Of a stretch of 26,245 bases of DNA, positions 13,689 through 19,831 are shown in pieces (the stretch's first letter is position 1; every line of letters begins with the position of its first letter). Where the stretch lies: NCBI GenBank assembly GCA_036703315.1, contig DATNPH010000160.1:1-26245 (forward strand), read 5' to 3'. Under the pieces are notes generated by a model. That model did no database searches. It was not told where the DNA came from and worked only from the letters and a program-made list of their open reading frames with translations. Position numbers and translations under genes: made by a program. This DNA comes from DATNPH01 sp036703315 (GTDB lineage Bacteria; Cyanobacteriota; Cyanobacteriia; Cyanobacteriales; Coleofasciculaceae).

Positions 13689-16538
13689 ATGGAAGCCCCA
13701 CTGCCTGAAAACGAAGCGACGAGGCTCAAGGCACTTTGCCAGCTTCAAATTCTCGACACTGCTCCTGAAGCAGGATTTGACGATCTCACCCGTTTAGCGG
13801 CGCACATTTGTGGGACCCCCACTGCCGTGGTCAGCTTGGTCGATGCCAACCGCCAGTGGTTCAAGTCGAAGGTGGGTCTGGATGCATCAGAAACACCACG
13901 CAGTATCGCCTTTTGCGCTCATGCCATCCTGCAACCGGACATTCTGATTATTCCGGACGCGCTGGCTGACGAACGGTTTGCCACTAACCCACTGGTCAGC
14001 AACCCCCCATATATCCGGTTTTACGCAGGCGTCCCCCTAATTACAGCTGAGGAGCAGGCGCTGGGAACGCTCTGTGTAATCGACTATGTCCCACGGAAAC
14101 TCGAACCCCAACAGGTGGAAGCCTTGGAGGCATTAGGTCGCCAAGTAGTGGCGCAACTTGAGCTACGGCGTAGTTTAGCGGCTCTGGCAGGCACCCTTAC
14201 CGAGCGCCAACAGGGAAAGAAGAGGCGCAAGCGATTTTTCAAAAGAATTGCTGGAGGATTGGGGGCGGCAGCGACAATACTTGTTGTGATTGGTGCTATC
14301 TCGTACCGGAACATGAGCCGATTTGTTGAGACGATTGGCTCCCTGGAAACCAAGCAGCAGGTTAGTGGAAAGATCCAAGATTTACTCTTCCAGCTTACAG
14401 AAACCGAGACTGAGCAGCGAGGCTACCTGCTTGCTGGAGAAGAAGCTTATCTGAAATCTTATCAATCTGCCATTGCAGACGTTGAGCATAGCATCAAAGA
14501 CCTCCGACAATTAACTGCCAACAACCCCAAACAACAGAAAAAGCTCGATACCCTTGAGCCTTTAATTGCTAGGAGACTGGCTTTGCTAAACAAGGGTGTT
14601 GACTTACGAGTGCACGGGAACTTTGAACCAGCATTGCAAGTGGTGCTGTCGGGTGAGGGAAAACAGCTGATGGATGAGATCCAAAACGGACTCACACAGA
14701 TGAAGAACGAGCAAGAGTCTTTGCTCCAGCACCAGACTGAAACAAAGAGGCAGCAAATTGAGCTGTTTGCCTTCTTGCTCGGCATCTTCCTAGTGCTTGT
14801 CGTCCTGGTTTGGGTCTACTACTTCATTAACCGGGAAATCACTGAGCGCCAGGAGGTGGAAGAGGTGTTATCGGCAGAGCGCGATTTCGTCTCTGCTGTC
14901 CTGGACACAGCTAGCGCTTTGATAGTAGTACTTGATCCGCAGGGGCGAATCATCCGCTTTAACCGAGCTTGCGAACGGCTCACCCATTACTCGTTTGCTG
15001 AGGTGAGAGGCAGGTATTTATGGGATTTGTTCATCATTCCAGAAGAGGTGGAGCCAGTCAAAGCAATCTTTGAGCAGCTGCGAAACGGTCAGTTTCCATG
15101 CGAGACTGAAAACTACTGGGTAACAAAGGACGGGAGCCGCCGACTGATTGTCTGGTCTAGTAACGCTCTCAAAAACGCTGATGGCTCGGTCAAGTACTTC
15201 ATTGCAGCGGGTATTGATATCACCGAACGCCAGCAGGCGGAAATGGCACTCCGTACAAGCGAAGCCCAAAATCGAGCTTTCCTAGAAACGCTACAGCAGA
15301 GTAAGACCCGACTGCGAAGGCAGCAGATGGCGCTGATGGACTTAGCAAAATGCCAGCCCCTTTACAGCGGCGACATCAATGCGGCTTTTTCTGAGATTAT
15401 CAAGACAGCAACCCACACTCTGGACGTTGAGCGGGCGAGTGTATGGCTCTACAACGGTGACCGTTCGAAGATTCACTGCGTCAAACTGCACGAAAGAAGT
15501 GCCCAACAGTATTCAGAAGGTATGGAGTTAGCTGCCGTTGACTATCCTACTTATTTCCAAGCATTGGAGTTAGAGCGTGCGATCGCAGTTGATAATGCCT
15601 ACATTGACCCTCGGACTCAGGAATTTTCAGCATCCTATCTAGTGCCTTTGGATATTAAGTCCATGCTGGATGTACCCATTCGTCTGGGTGGTAGCACTGT
15701 GGGAGTCCTCTGCCTGGAACAGGTAGGGGAACCTCGTCACTGGAAACTGGAGGAGCAGAACTTTGCTAGCTCCTTAGCGCACATGGCTACTCTGGCTATG
15801 GAAGCAAGAAATCGCAAGCAGGCAGAGGAGGCATTGCTTGTTGAGAAGGAAAAATCTGAGCTGCTGCTGCTGAATATCTTGCCTTCTGAGATTGCCGAGC
15901 GCTTGAAACACGAGACTGACTCGATCGCTGACAGTTTTGCAGATGTAACAGTCTTGTTTGCTGACATCGTTGGGTTTACAGAGCTTTCATGTTGTGTATC
16001 GCCGATAGACCTAGTGAAATTGCTCAACCGGATATTTTCAACCTTTGACCTGCTAGCAGAAAAGCATGGGTTGGAGAAGATTAAGACGATTGGGGATGCC
16101 TATATGGTCGTGGGAGGTCTGCCGACTCCCCGTGCCGATCATGTAGAGGCGATCGCTAACATGGCGCTGGATATGCAAACAGAAATTGCTCGATTCAATG
16201 CCAAGACTGGCAATACCTTCAGCATCCGGATTGGTATCAACACGGGTCCCGTGGTCGCTGGGGTAATTGGCATCAAAAAGTTTATTTACGACTTGTGGGG
16301 CGATACCGTTAATACAGCAAGCCGCATGGAATCCCAGGGAATTCCCAGCTGCATTCAAGTTACTCAAGTGACCTATGAGCGATTGCGAGATAATTATCTA
16401 TTTGAAGAGCGGGGCGTGATTCAGGTGAAAGGCAAGGGAGAGATGATGACTTATCTCCTTATTAGCAAAAAGTTAACTCAGGACGAAAGCAACTGTCACA
16501 GCCAAAGCACGTCGGCAACAGACAAAGCGATCGCATGA
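13689..16538 (+). CDS. Membrane adenylate cyclase: GAF-TM-CHASE3-TM-PAS-GAF-cyclase
   Basis: A 949-residue sensor that makes cAMP from ATP. Order: GAF domain at about 10-160; transmembrane helix 186-205; extracytoplasmic CHASE3 domain at about 208-355 (with TEQRGYLLAGEEAYL); transmembrane helix 358-380; PAS/PAC at about 395-515; second GAF at about 545-705; coiled linker; class III cyclase domain at about 728-925. In the cyclase, metal ligands Asp759 (LFADIVGFT) and Asp803 (KTIGDAYM) are present, Lys799 and Asp868 (FIYDLWGD) are the adenine-selecting pair, and Asn875 and Arg879 (NTASR) complete the site. These residues favour adenylate over guanylate cyclase. The ATG has no strong ribosome-binding site. 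It has no operon partner. Confidence 0.95.
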   Translation: MEAPLPENEATRLKALCQLQILDTAPEAGFDDLTRLAAHICGTPTAVVSLVDANRQWFKSKVGLDASETPRSIAFCAHAILQPDILIIPDALADERFATNPLVSNPPYIRFYAGVPLITAEEQALGTLCVIDYVPRKLEPQQVEALEALGRQVVAQLELRRSLAALAGTLTERQQGKKRRKRFFKRIAGGLGAAATILVVIGAISYRNMSRFVETIGSLETKQQVSGKIQDLLFQLTETETEQRGYLLAGEEAYLKSYQSAIADVEHSIKDLRQLTANNPKQQKKLDTLEPLIARRLALLNKGVDLRVHGNFEPALQVVLSGEGKQLMDEIQNGLTQMKNEQESLLQHQTETKRQQIELFAFLLGIFLVLVVLVWVYYFINREITERQEVEEVLSAERDFVSAVLDTASALIVVLDPQGRIIRFNRACERLTHYSFAEVRGRYLWDLFIIPEEVEPVKAIFEQLRNGQFPCETENYWVTKDGSRRLIVWSSNALKNADGSVKYFIAAGIDITERQQAEMALRTSEAQNRAFLETLQQSKTRLRRQQMALMDLAKCQPLYSGDINAAFSEIIKTATHTLDVERASVWLYNGDRSKIHCVKLHERSAQQYSEGMELAAVDYPTYFQALELERAIAVDNAYIDPRTQEFSASYLVPLDIKSMLDVPIRLGGSTVGVLCLEQVGEPRHWKLEEQNFASSLAHMATLAMEARNRKQAEEALLVEKEKSELLLLNILPSEIAERLKHETDSIADSFADVTVLFADIVGFTELSCCVSPIDLVKLLNRIFSTFDLLAEKHGLEKIKTIGDAYMVVGGLPTPRADHVEAIANMALDMQTEIARFNAKTGNTFSIRIGINTGPVVAGVIGIKKFIYDLWGDTVNTASRMESQGIPSCIQVTQVTYERLRDNYLFEERGVIQVKGKGEMMTYLLISKKLTQDESNCHSQSTSATDKAIA

Positions 16539-16612
16539 AATAACGATAGTTTGGGTTAGTCTTTATCAATGTCACCCGGCATTTGGTTAAACGTTTAACA
16601 CTTATCGGTGAT

Positions 16613-16647
16613 TAGGTTTTAGGTGTTAGGTAGTAGGTGGTAGGAAG
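16613..16647. repeat. Heptamer tandem repeat TAGGTNN x5
   Basis: Five consecutive 7-bp units: TAGGTTT, TAGGTGT, TAGGTAG, TAGGTGG, TAGGAAG. It lies in the convergent gap between the cyclase and DAHP synthase genes. It has the same unit length as the arrays at 11287-11376 and 19446-19480 but a different sequence. Confidence 0.8.
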
Positions 16648-16690
16648 GGCGCTACAACCTACTACGCTGAGTATTTGTGCCATTTTTAAG

Positions 16691-16778
16691 ACCAATTGGT
16701 ATAAACCCATCTTCCGTACCTTTAAATGTCACAAATTCCCAAAAAATAATTGTGCCAGTTGACGATGTGTAAGATGGG
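16691..16778. other. Inverted repeats in the cyclase/DAHP synthase convergent gap
   Basis: A perfect 10-bp palindrome ACCAATTGGT (16691-16700) is followed by CCCATCTT (16706-16713) with its inverted copy AAGATGGG (16771-16778), 57 bp apart. No T-run follows. It could help end transcription from both sides, but this is weak. Confidence 0.35.
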
Positions 16779-16800
16779 CTACAAGGCTCGTGTCTGTTTA

Positions 16801-17658
16801 TCACGCAACAGCGAGTTTGGGAAAACTAACCTTTCCACCAATCTGTCGCCCGACGGCTGCTGCCACTGGCTGTAAGTTGTGAACCAAATCCACCATATCG
16901 TCCAGAGAAAGTGCCTGACGTGAATCCGATACTGATTTTTCAGGTTCTGGGTGACACTCAATAATCAATCCATCAGCTCCACAAGCTACAGCTGCTCTCG
17001 CCAGTGGTGCTACTAATTCCCGCTTACCAACGGCATGAGAGGGGTCTACAATTACTGGCAAGTGCGTGAGTTGCTTGAGTGCCACGACTGCGCCTAAATC
17101 CAGTACATTGCGGGTATAGTTATCGAAGCTGCGGATACCTCGTTCGCATAAAACGACTTGAGAGTTACCGTGGCTAAGGATGTATTCTGCTGCCATGATG
17201 AACTCCTCAACCGTGGCAGCAAGTCCCCGCTTCAGTAGTATCGGCTTGTCCACCTGACCCAGCGCTTTTAGTAAATCAAAGTTTTGCATATTCCGGCTAC
17301 CAACCTGAAGCATATCCGCGTGGGCAACAATGGCTTCGATTTGAGCAATGGACATGACCTCAGTTACAACCGGAATGTTGTAGCGATCGCGCACATCCGA
17401 TAATATTTCTAGTCCTTCCAGTCCCAATCCTTGGAAGGCGTAGGGAGACGTTCGGGGTTTGTAAACACCACCTCGGAGTGCCTGAACTGGTGCCTGCTGG
17501 AGTTGAGTGGCGACTATCTCCATTTGCGATCGGCTCTCGACGGTACAAGGTCCACCAATAATTACAAGCTCTCTACCACCGAAAGCGACTTGTTCTGAAA
17601 GTCGAACAATAGTTTTGTGGTCAGCGTGGGATTGTGTAGCTAGTTTTGCATTCAACAT
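16801..17658 (-). CDS. aroF: 3-deoxy-7-phosphoheptulonate (DAHP) synthase
   Basis: Catalyses the first committed step of aromatic amino acid synthesis: phosphoenolpyruvate plus erythrose 4-phosphate to DAHP. 285 residues, the type I-beta single-domain form. Seen: VIIGGPCTVES with metal-binding Cys38, GGVYKPRTSPYAFQG, MLQVGSRNMQNF, PILLKRGLAATVEEF, VLCERGIRSFDNYTRN, VIVDPSHAVGKRE and IIECHPEPEKS, which together supply the metal and substrate ligands. The start is ATG 17658, preceded by AGAGGAG (9-nt gap); extending the frame to 17796 would run into the second leader peptide and terminator. No regulatory extension is fused at either end, so control probably lies in the leader, which has two attenuators with aromatic-codon peptides. 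Confidence 0.96.
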   Translation of the reverse strand: MLNAKLATQSHADHKTIVRLSEQVAFGGRELVIIGGPCTVESRSQMEIVATQLQQAPVQALRGGVYKPRTSPYAFQGLGLEGLEILSDVRDRYNIPVVTEVMSIAQIEAIVAHADMLQVGSRNMQNFDLLKALGQVDKPILLKRGLAATVEEFIMAAEYILSHGNSQVVLCERGIRSFDNYTRNVLDLGAVVALKQLTHLPVIVDPSHAVGKRELVAPLARAAVACGADGLIIECHPEPEKSVSDSRQALSLDDMVDLVHNLQPVAAAVGRQIGGKVSFPKLAVA

Positions 17659-17712
17659 CCGATAAGACTCCTCTGTAAGATACGTGAATCTAGACGATAA
17701 AAAAAGGACAAT

Positions 17713-17749
17713 AAAAAACAAAAACCCGGTTCCCTGAGGGTTCCGGGTT
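17713..17749 (-). terminator. Attenuator 2 terminator upstream of DAHP synthase
   Basis: On the - strand AACCCGG (17749-17743) pairs with CCGGGTT (17729-17723); inside is an AA/AA internal loop and a CCC-TCA-GGG hairpin. A run of T with one G (17724-17713) follows. It stands 55 bp before the DAHP synthase start, so it would end transcription before the gene unless prevented. Its 5' arm with the next two bases (ACCCGGAA, 17741-17748) is fully complementary to TTCCGGGT at 17774-17781, in the last codons of leader peptide 2. Confidence 0.92.
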
Positions 17750-17771
17750 GTAAAAGCTGGACGCGACTTAC

Positions 17772-17840
17772 CTACCCGGAATGTTGTCTGGGCCAAAAAT
17801 AAAAACCATAAAACCAGCTATCAACAAGATAGGTTGTCAC
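17772..17840 (-). CDS. Leader peptide 2 of DAHP synthase, aromatic-rich
   Basis: A 22-codon ORF starting GTG at 17840 and ending TAG. It contains the core SWFYGFYFW (residues 8-16) plus Tyr4, so 9 of 22 residues are Phe, Tyr or Trp: Y4, W9, F10, Y11, F13, Y14, F15 and W16 give eight in this reading, with no other function suggested by the peptide. The GTG start is inferred; a TTG ten codons upstream in the same frame is an alternative and the Shine-Dalgarno match is weak. It shares Y-x-F-Y-F-W-x-R and 13 identical bases (17792-17804 versus 17956-17968) with leader peptide 1. Ribosome stalling on the aromatic codons would leave 17774-17781 free to pair with the terminator's 5' arm. Confidence 0.75.
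   Translation of the reverse strand: MTTYLVDSWFYGFYFWPRQHSG
17774..17781 (-). promoter_or_regulatory. Antiterminator arm of attenuator 2
   Basis: TTCCGGGT on the - strand, overlapping the last codons and stop of leader peptide 2, is an 8-base perfect complement of ACCCGGAA (17741-17748) in the 5' side of the attenuator 2 terminator. A ribosome that reaches the stop codon would cover it and let the terminator form; one stalled on the Tyr/Phe/Trp codons would not. Confidence 0.7.
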
Positions 17841-17867
17841 GCTTTGCGCCTGTAGCTTAGTCAGCCT

Positions 17868-17905
17868 CAAAAAAACAAAGGACCGCAGCGTTTGCTCTGC
17901 GGTCC
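17868..17905 (-). terminator. Attenuator 1 terminator upstream of DAHP synthase
   Basis: On the - strand GGACCGCAG (17905-17897) pairs perfectly with CTGCGGTCC (17888-17880), with an 8-nt loop and then TTTGTTTTTTT (17879-17869). It is among the strongest terminators in the window and lies between the two leader peptides. Its 5' arm can alternatively pair with the end of leader peptide 1. Confidence 0.94.
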
Positions 17906-17948
17906 ACTGGTCGGTTCCATAAGGAACTGTATTCACCACCAGTGAACC
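17901..17948 (-). promoter_or_regulatory. Antiterminator of attenuator 1
   Basis: GGTTCACTGGT (17948-17938), inside the last codons of leader peptide 1, pairs with ACCAGTGGACC (17911-17901) over 11 bp with one G-U. The second strand includes the first five bases of the terminator's 5' arm, so the two structures exclude each other. Between the arms is a small hairpin GTTCC-TTAT-GGAAC (17927-17914). A competing 5-bp hairpin (TTCAC/GTGAA, 17946-17932) could serve as the early pause structure. Confidence 0.75.
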
Positions 17949-17989
17949 TCCCTATGCCAAAAATAAAAGTAGTAACTGTTGCGGAACAT
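17933..17989 (-). CDS. Leader peptide 1 of DAHP synthase, aromatic-rich
   Basis: An 18-codon ORF, ATG at 17989 to TGA at 17935-17933, reading MFRNSYYFYFWHREVHWW. Nine of 18 residues are aromatic: three Phe, three Tyr, three Trp, all three end products of the pathway that the downstream enzyme starts. The run YYFYFW (residues 6-11) lies just upstream of the antiterminator arm at 17938-17948. No clear Shine-Dalgarno sequence precedes the ATG, which is common in cyanobacteria. Such a composition followed by exclusive terminator and antiterminator folds is the hallmark of amino-acid attenuation (as in trp and phe leaders of enterobacteria). Confidence 0.85.
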   Translation of the reverse strand: MFRNSYYFYFWHREVHWW

Positions 17990-18079
17990 AGCTGTAGCGC
18001 CCGTAAGAATAGTTTGTAAGATGCCTTTAATGTGTTCACCTTAGCAAGACTGATCATGCTAAGTCAACACTCGTCGCTT

Positions 18080-18119
18080 ATCATACTTTATATGTGGTTT
18101 AGCTACTCGTGCATGATAA
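18080..18119. promoter_or_regulatory. Inverted repeat and possible -10 box upstream of the DAHP synthase leader
   Basis: CTTATCAT (18077-18084) has an inverted copy ATGATAAG at 18112-18119. On the - strand the proximal arm contains TATGAT (18085-18080), five of six bases of a sigma-70 -10 box, about 90 bp upstream of leader peptide 1; no good -35 is visible, and a TTGACT lies further down at 18067-18062. A regulator site overlapping the promoter is possible but unproven. Confidence 0.3.
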
Positions 18120-18245
18120 GATATCAGTTCATCGGCGAGAATTTATGCACAGCTTTTGAAGTATTGGTCTGTCTGTGTAAAGTGTAGTCGTCGCTGAGGT
18201 AGCGATCGCGCCCCACACCTGTCTTGGAATGAAGTATGTATCGTT

Positions 18246-18869
18246 TCAGTCATCGAATTCTGACTTGACACTTATGACGATTTTCCAAAGCAGTTGAATT
18301 AGTCCTGGCAGGGATTTTTTAATGCCAAGCACCTCTAACCAGTAACGCTGTTTAGGGTATTTGCTGTATTTTCTGCGGATAGCAGCACAGTCAAGAACTA
18401 TTTCTCTGACAACCTCTGCCTCTATTTCTTGCAGCCCGATCATCTTAGCGGCTGTAGTTCTATTTATTCCATCTTTTACCGTATACCAGCAACCAATTCC
18501 TTCAACTCGATAAGCATCAACCCGGATAGGTAAAGCTGTTTCTCCTGCCTCAAGCTGAGCTAGAGCCTTAGCCAACCGCCATTTATTGCACGGTTTTGAT
18601 AGGACTCTATCAACTGATATTATCTGCTTGTTCTTTAATTTAATAATTTCTATTTCATAGTCATCAAGGCTACGGAGAAAGCTTGTTATTTCGTGGGCAT
18701 CAACTCCCCAAGGCTCTACTTTTCCATACTTTTCTTGAATTTTATTGAAGTTTTGATAAACGAAATAAAAACAATCTGCCATCCTATCTACATCAATCCC
18801 TTTGGGGACATGCTTAGCTAACTCAGCTCTCTCTTCTGGGGTTAACTGTGATGATGGTTTAACTTGCAT
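18246..18869 (-). CDS. ParB/sulfiredoxin-fold-like protein, function unknown
   Basis: A 207-residue protein. The middle part (about 82-155) resembles a ParB-type N-terminal nuclease/CTPase-fold domain: IISVDRVLS, then IRVDAYRVEGIGCWYTVKDG with GINRTTAAKMIGLQEIEAEV (residues 134-153), matching the pattern V-x-D-G-x-x-R followed by a helix and I-x-A-x-V. The N-terminal 80 residues are helical and charged, the C-terminus is basic then hydrophobic (PGLIQLLWKIVISV). There is no helix-turn-helix domain and no parA beside it, so it is not a chromosome-partitioning ParB. It may be an uncharacterised stand-alone member, perhaps acquired. Base composition is more AT-rich than its neighbours by eye. Confidence 0.7.
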   Translation of the reverse strand: MQVKPSSQLTPEERAELAKHVPKGIDVDRMADCFYFVYQNFNKIQEKYGKVEPWGVDAHEITSFLRSLDDYEIEIIKLKNKQIISVDRVLSKPCNKWRLAKALAQLEAGETALPIRVDAYRVEGIGCWYTVKDGINRTTAAKMIGLQEIEAEVVREIVLDCAAIRRKYSKYPKQRYWLEVLGIKKSLPGLIQLLWKIVISVKSEFDD

Positions 18870-19080
18870 GACAGTGATTTACGGCTTACATTATTACGTG
18901 CAATGGACGTTGGCAAGAGAACTGGAAACGAATATGAGATTATCTTCACCAAATCTTTGTAAATACTTTCACCCAAAAATGGCATAACAGGTTTATTGTG
19001 AGCTTGAGCTAACAAGCTAGTACTATCTGTTTAGCACTATCTCTATGTGGTGTGAAAAATACAACGTTACATTTGGAACT

Positions 19081-19416
19081 ATGAAACGATTTGCCGCTCT
19101 CTTGGTGTTGTCTACTGTCACTTTCACTGCCCCAAAGGCTCTTGCTGATTTAAGTTTCGGTGGTACCGCCGCAAACCTCACATCAACTACTACTTCTAGC
19201 GACTTGTCAAGCACTTTCGCTGGCTACATTACAGTTATCTCTCCAGGCGGTGTTCCTCAAAACTTTTTTTGGGGCGGATCTAGTTGCTCCAGTATCACCC
19301 CAATTACGGCTACGCAATTCCAGATCCTGAGCGATGCTGTTATTAACAAGAAAGCCATGATTATACTTTACAAAAGTCCAAGTACTTTACCGTGTATAAC
19401 AGGCTTCACTATTTAG
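19081..19416 (+). CDS. Small secreted hypothetical protein
   Basis: A 111-residue protein not recognised as a family. ATG 19081 is chosen because it gives a textbook signal peptide: MKRFAALLVLSTVTFTAPKA then LA, with cleavage likely after Ala22 (ALA-DLS). An in-frame ATG at 19045 would add 12 non-signal residues. The mature part is Ser/Thr/Gly-rich, with two cysteines (SSCSS and LPC) near the end that could form a disulfide, and a hydrophobic strand MIILYKS. It should be exported to the periplasm or beyond. It is divergent from the ParB-like gene, with about 210 bp between. Confidence 0.7.
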   Translation: MKRFAALLVLSTVTFTAPKALADLSFGGTAANLTSTTTSSDLSSTFAGYITVISPGGVPQNFFWGGSSCSSITPITATQFQILSDAVINKKAMIILYKSPSTLPCITGFTI

Positions 19417-19445
19417 AAATGAAGCTAAACAAGGTCACAAAGCAA

Positions 19446-19480
19446 GGGAATAGGGAACAGGGAACAGGGAACAGGGGAGG
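19446..19480. repeat. Heptamer tandem repeat GGGAACA
   Basis: Five 7-bp units: GGGAATA, three GGGAACA and GGGGAGG. An inverted, pyrimidine-rich counterpart (three GTTCCCC around CTCCCC) lies at 19608-19634. Together they flank a small palindrome-bearing element. Confidence 0.85.
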
Positions 19481-19497
19481 AGAGTAAGAAACTTGAG

Positions 19498-19601
19498 TTG
19501 TGGGTTTGAAGCCCACAATAAAGCAAAAAATTGTGTTGAAGGGCATAGCCTCCAAAAAAATAGGGGCGTCCTTGTTTCAATCCCATGCCTTTAGGCGTGG
19601 G
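19498..19601. mobile_element. Possible IS200/IS605-type end remnant without transposase
   Basis: Two hairpins at the edges of a 104-bp gene-free block: TTGTGGG/CCCACAA (19498-19504 with 19512-19518) and CCCATGCC/GGCGTGGG (19582-19589 with 19594-19601, TTTA loop, one G-T). The second, preceded by TTTCAAT, looks like the imperfect palindromes at the ends of cyanobacterial IS200/IS605 elements. No tnpA or tnpB is present. It may be a palindrome-only derivative or a remnant. Confidence 0.4.
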
Positions 19602-19607
19602 TGCACT

Positions 19608-19634
19608 GTTCCCCGTTCCCCCTCCCCGTTCCCC
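19608..19634. repeat. Inverted copy of the GGGAACA-type heptamers
   Basis: GTTCCCC at 19608-19614 and 19615-19621, CTCCCC, then GTTCCCC at 19628-19634. It is the reverse complement of the type of repeat at 19446-19480. Confidence 0.75.
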
Positions 19635-19670
19635 TTGAACATCTCAACCCCCAACTTCTAGGTAACCTAA

Positions 19671-19691
19671 GGGCACGATAATATCGTGCCC
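19671..19691. repeat. Perfect palindrome GGGCACGAT-AAT-ATCGTGCCC
   Basis: A 9-bp stem with a 3-nt loop, followed by CTAC rather than a T-run. It resembles the short dispersed palindromes ending in GTGCCCCTAC that are common in cyanobacterial intergenic regions, and is less likely a terminator. Confidence 0.7.
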
Positions 19692-19831
19692 CTACCGAGT
19701 GGTATATGCAGATGACAACTGCAATAGTCCTAGATAAAGTTACCTAGAAACAGAATAGCTAATGTAACGATGTTGGAAAATTGAAAGTGAACGGCTAATC
19801 CGATACAAAATGCCAAAGTTTTAGTGAAATG

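Noticed and set aside
14084..16367. Several antisense frames of 80-107 codons within the adenylate cyclase gene
   Set aside because: They are shadows of a single coherent domain-rich reading frame on the + strand.
17659..17796. 46-residue N-terminal extension of DAHP synthase
   Set aside because: It would translate across the attenuator 2 terminator and part of leader peptide 2; ATG 17658 has an AGAGGAG at a good distance.
17857..18057. 66-codon - strand frame across the DAHP synthase leader
   Set aside because: It is in another frame than leader peptide 1, runs through terminator 1, and has no family resemblance.
17713..18060. T-box or metabolite riboswitch as the explanation of the DAHP synthase leader
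   Set aside because: No T-box consensus and no known riboswitch core are visible; the two aromatic-codon ORFs with matched antiterminators explain the terminators more simply.
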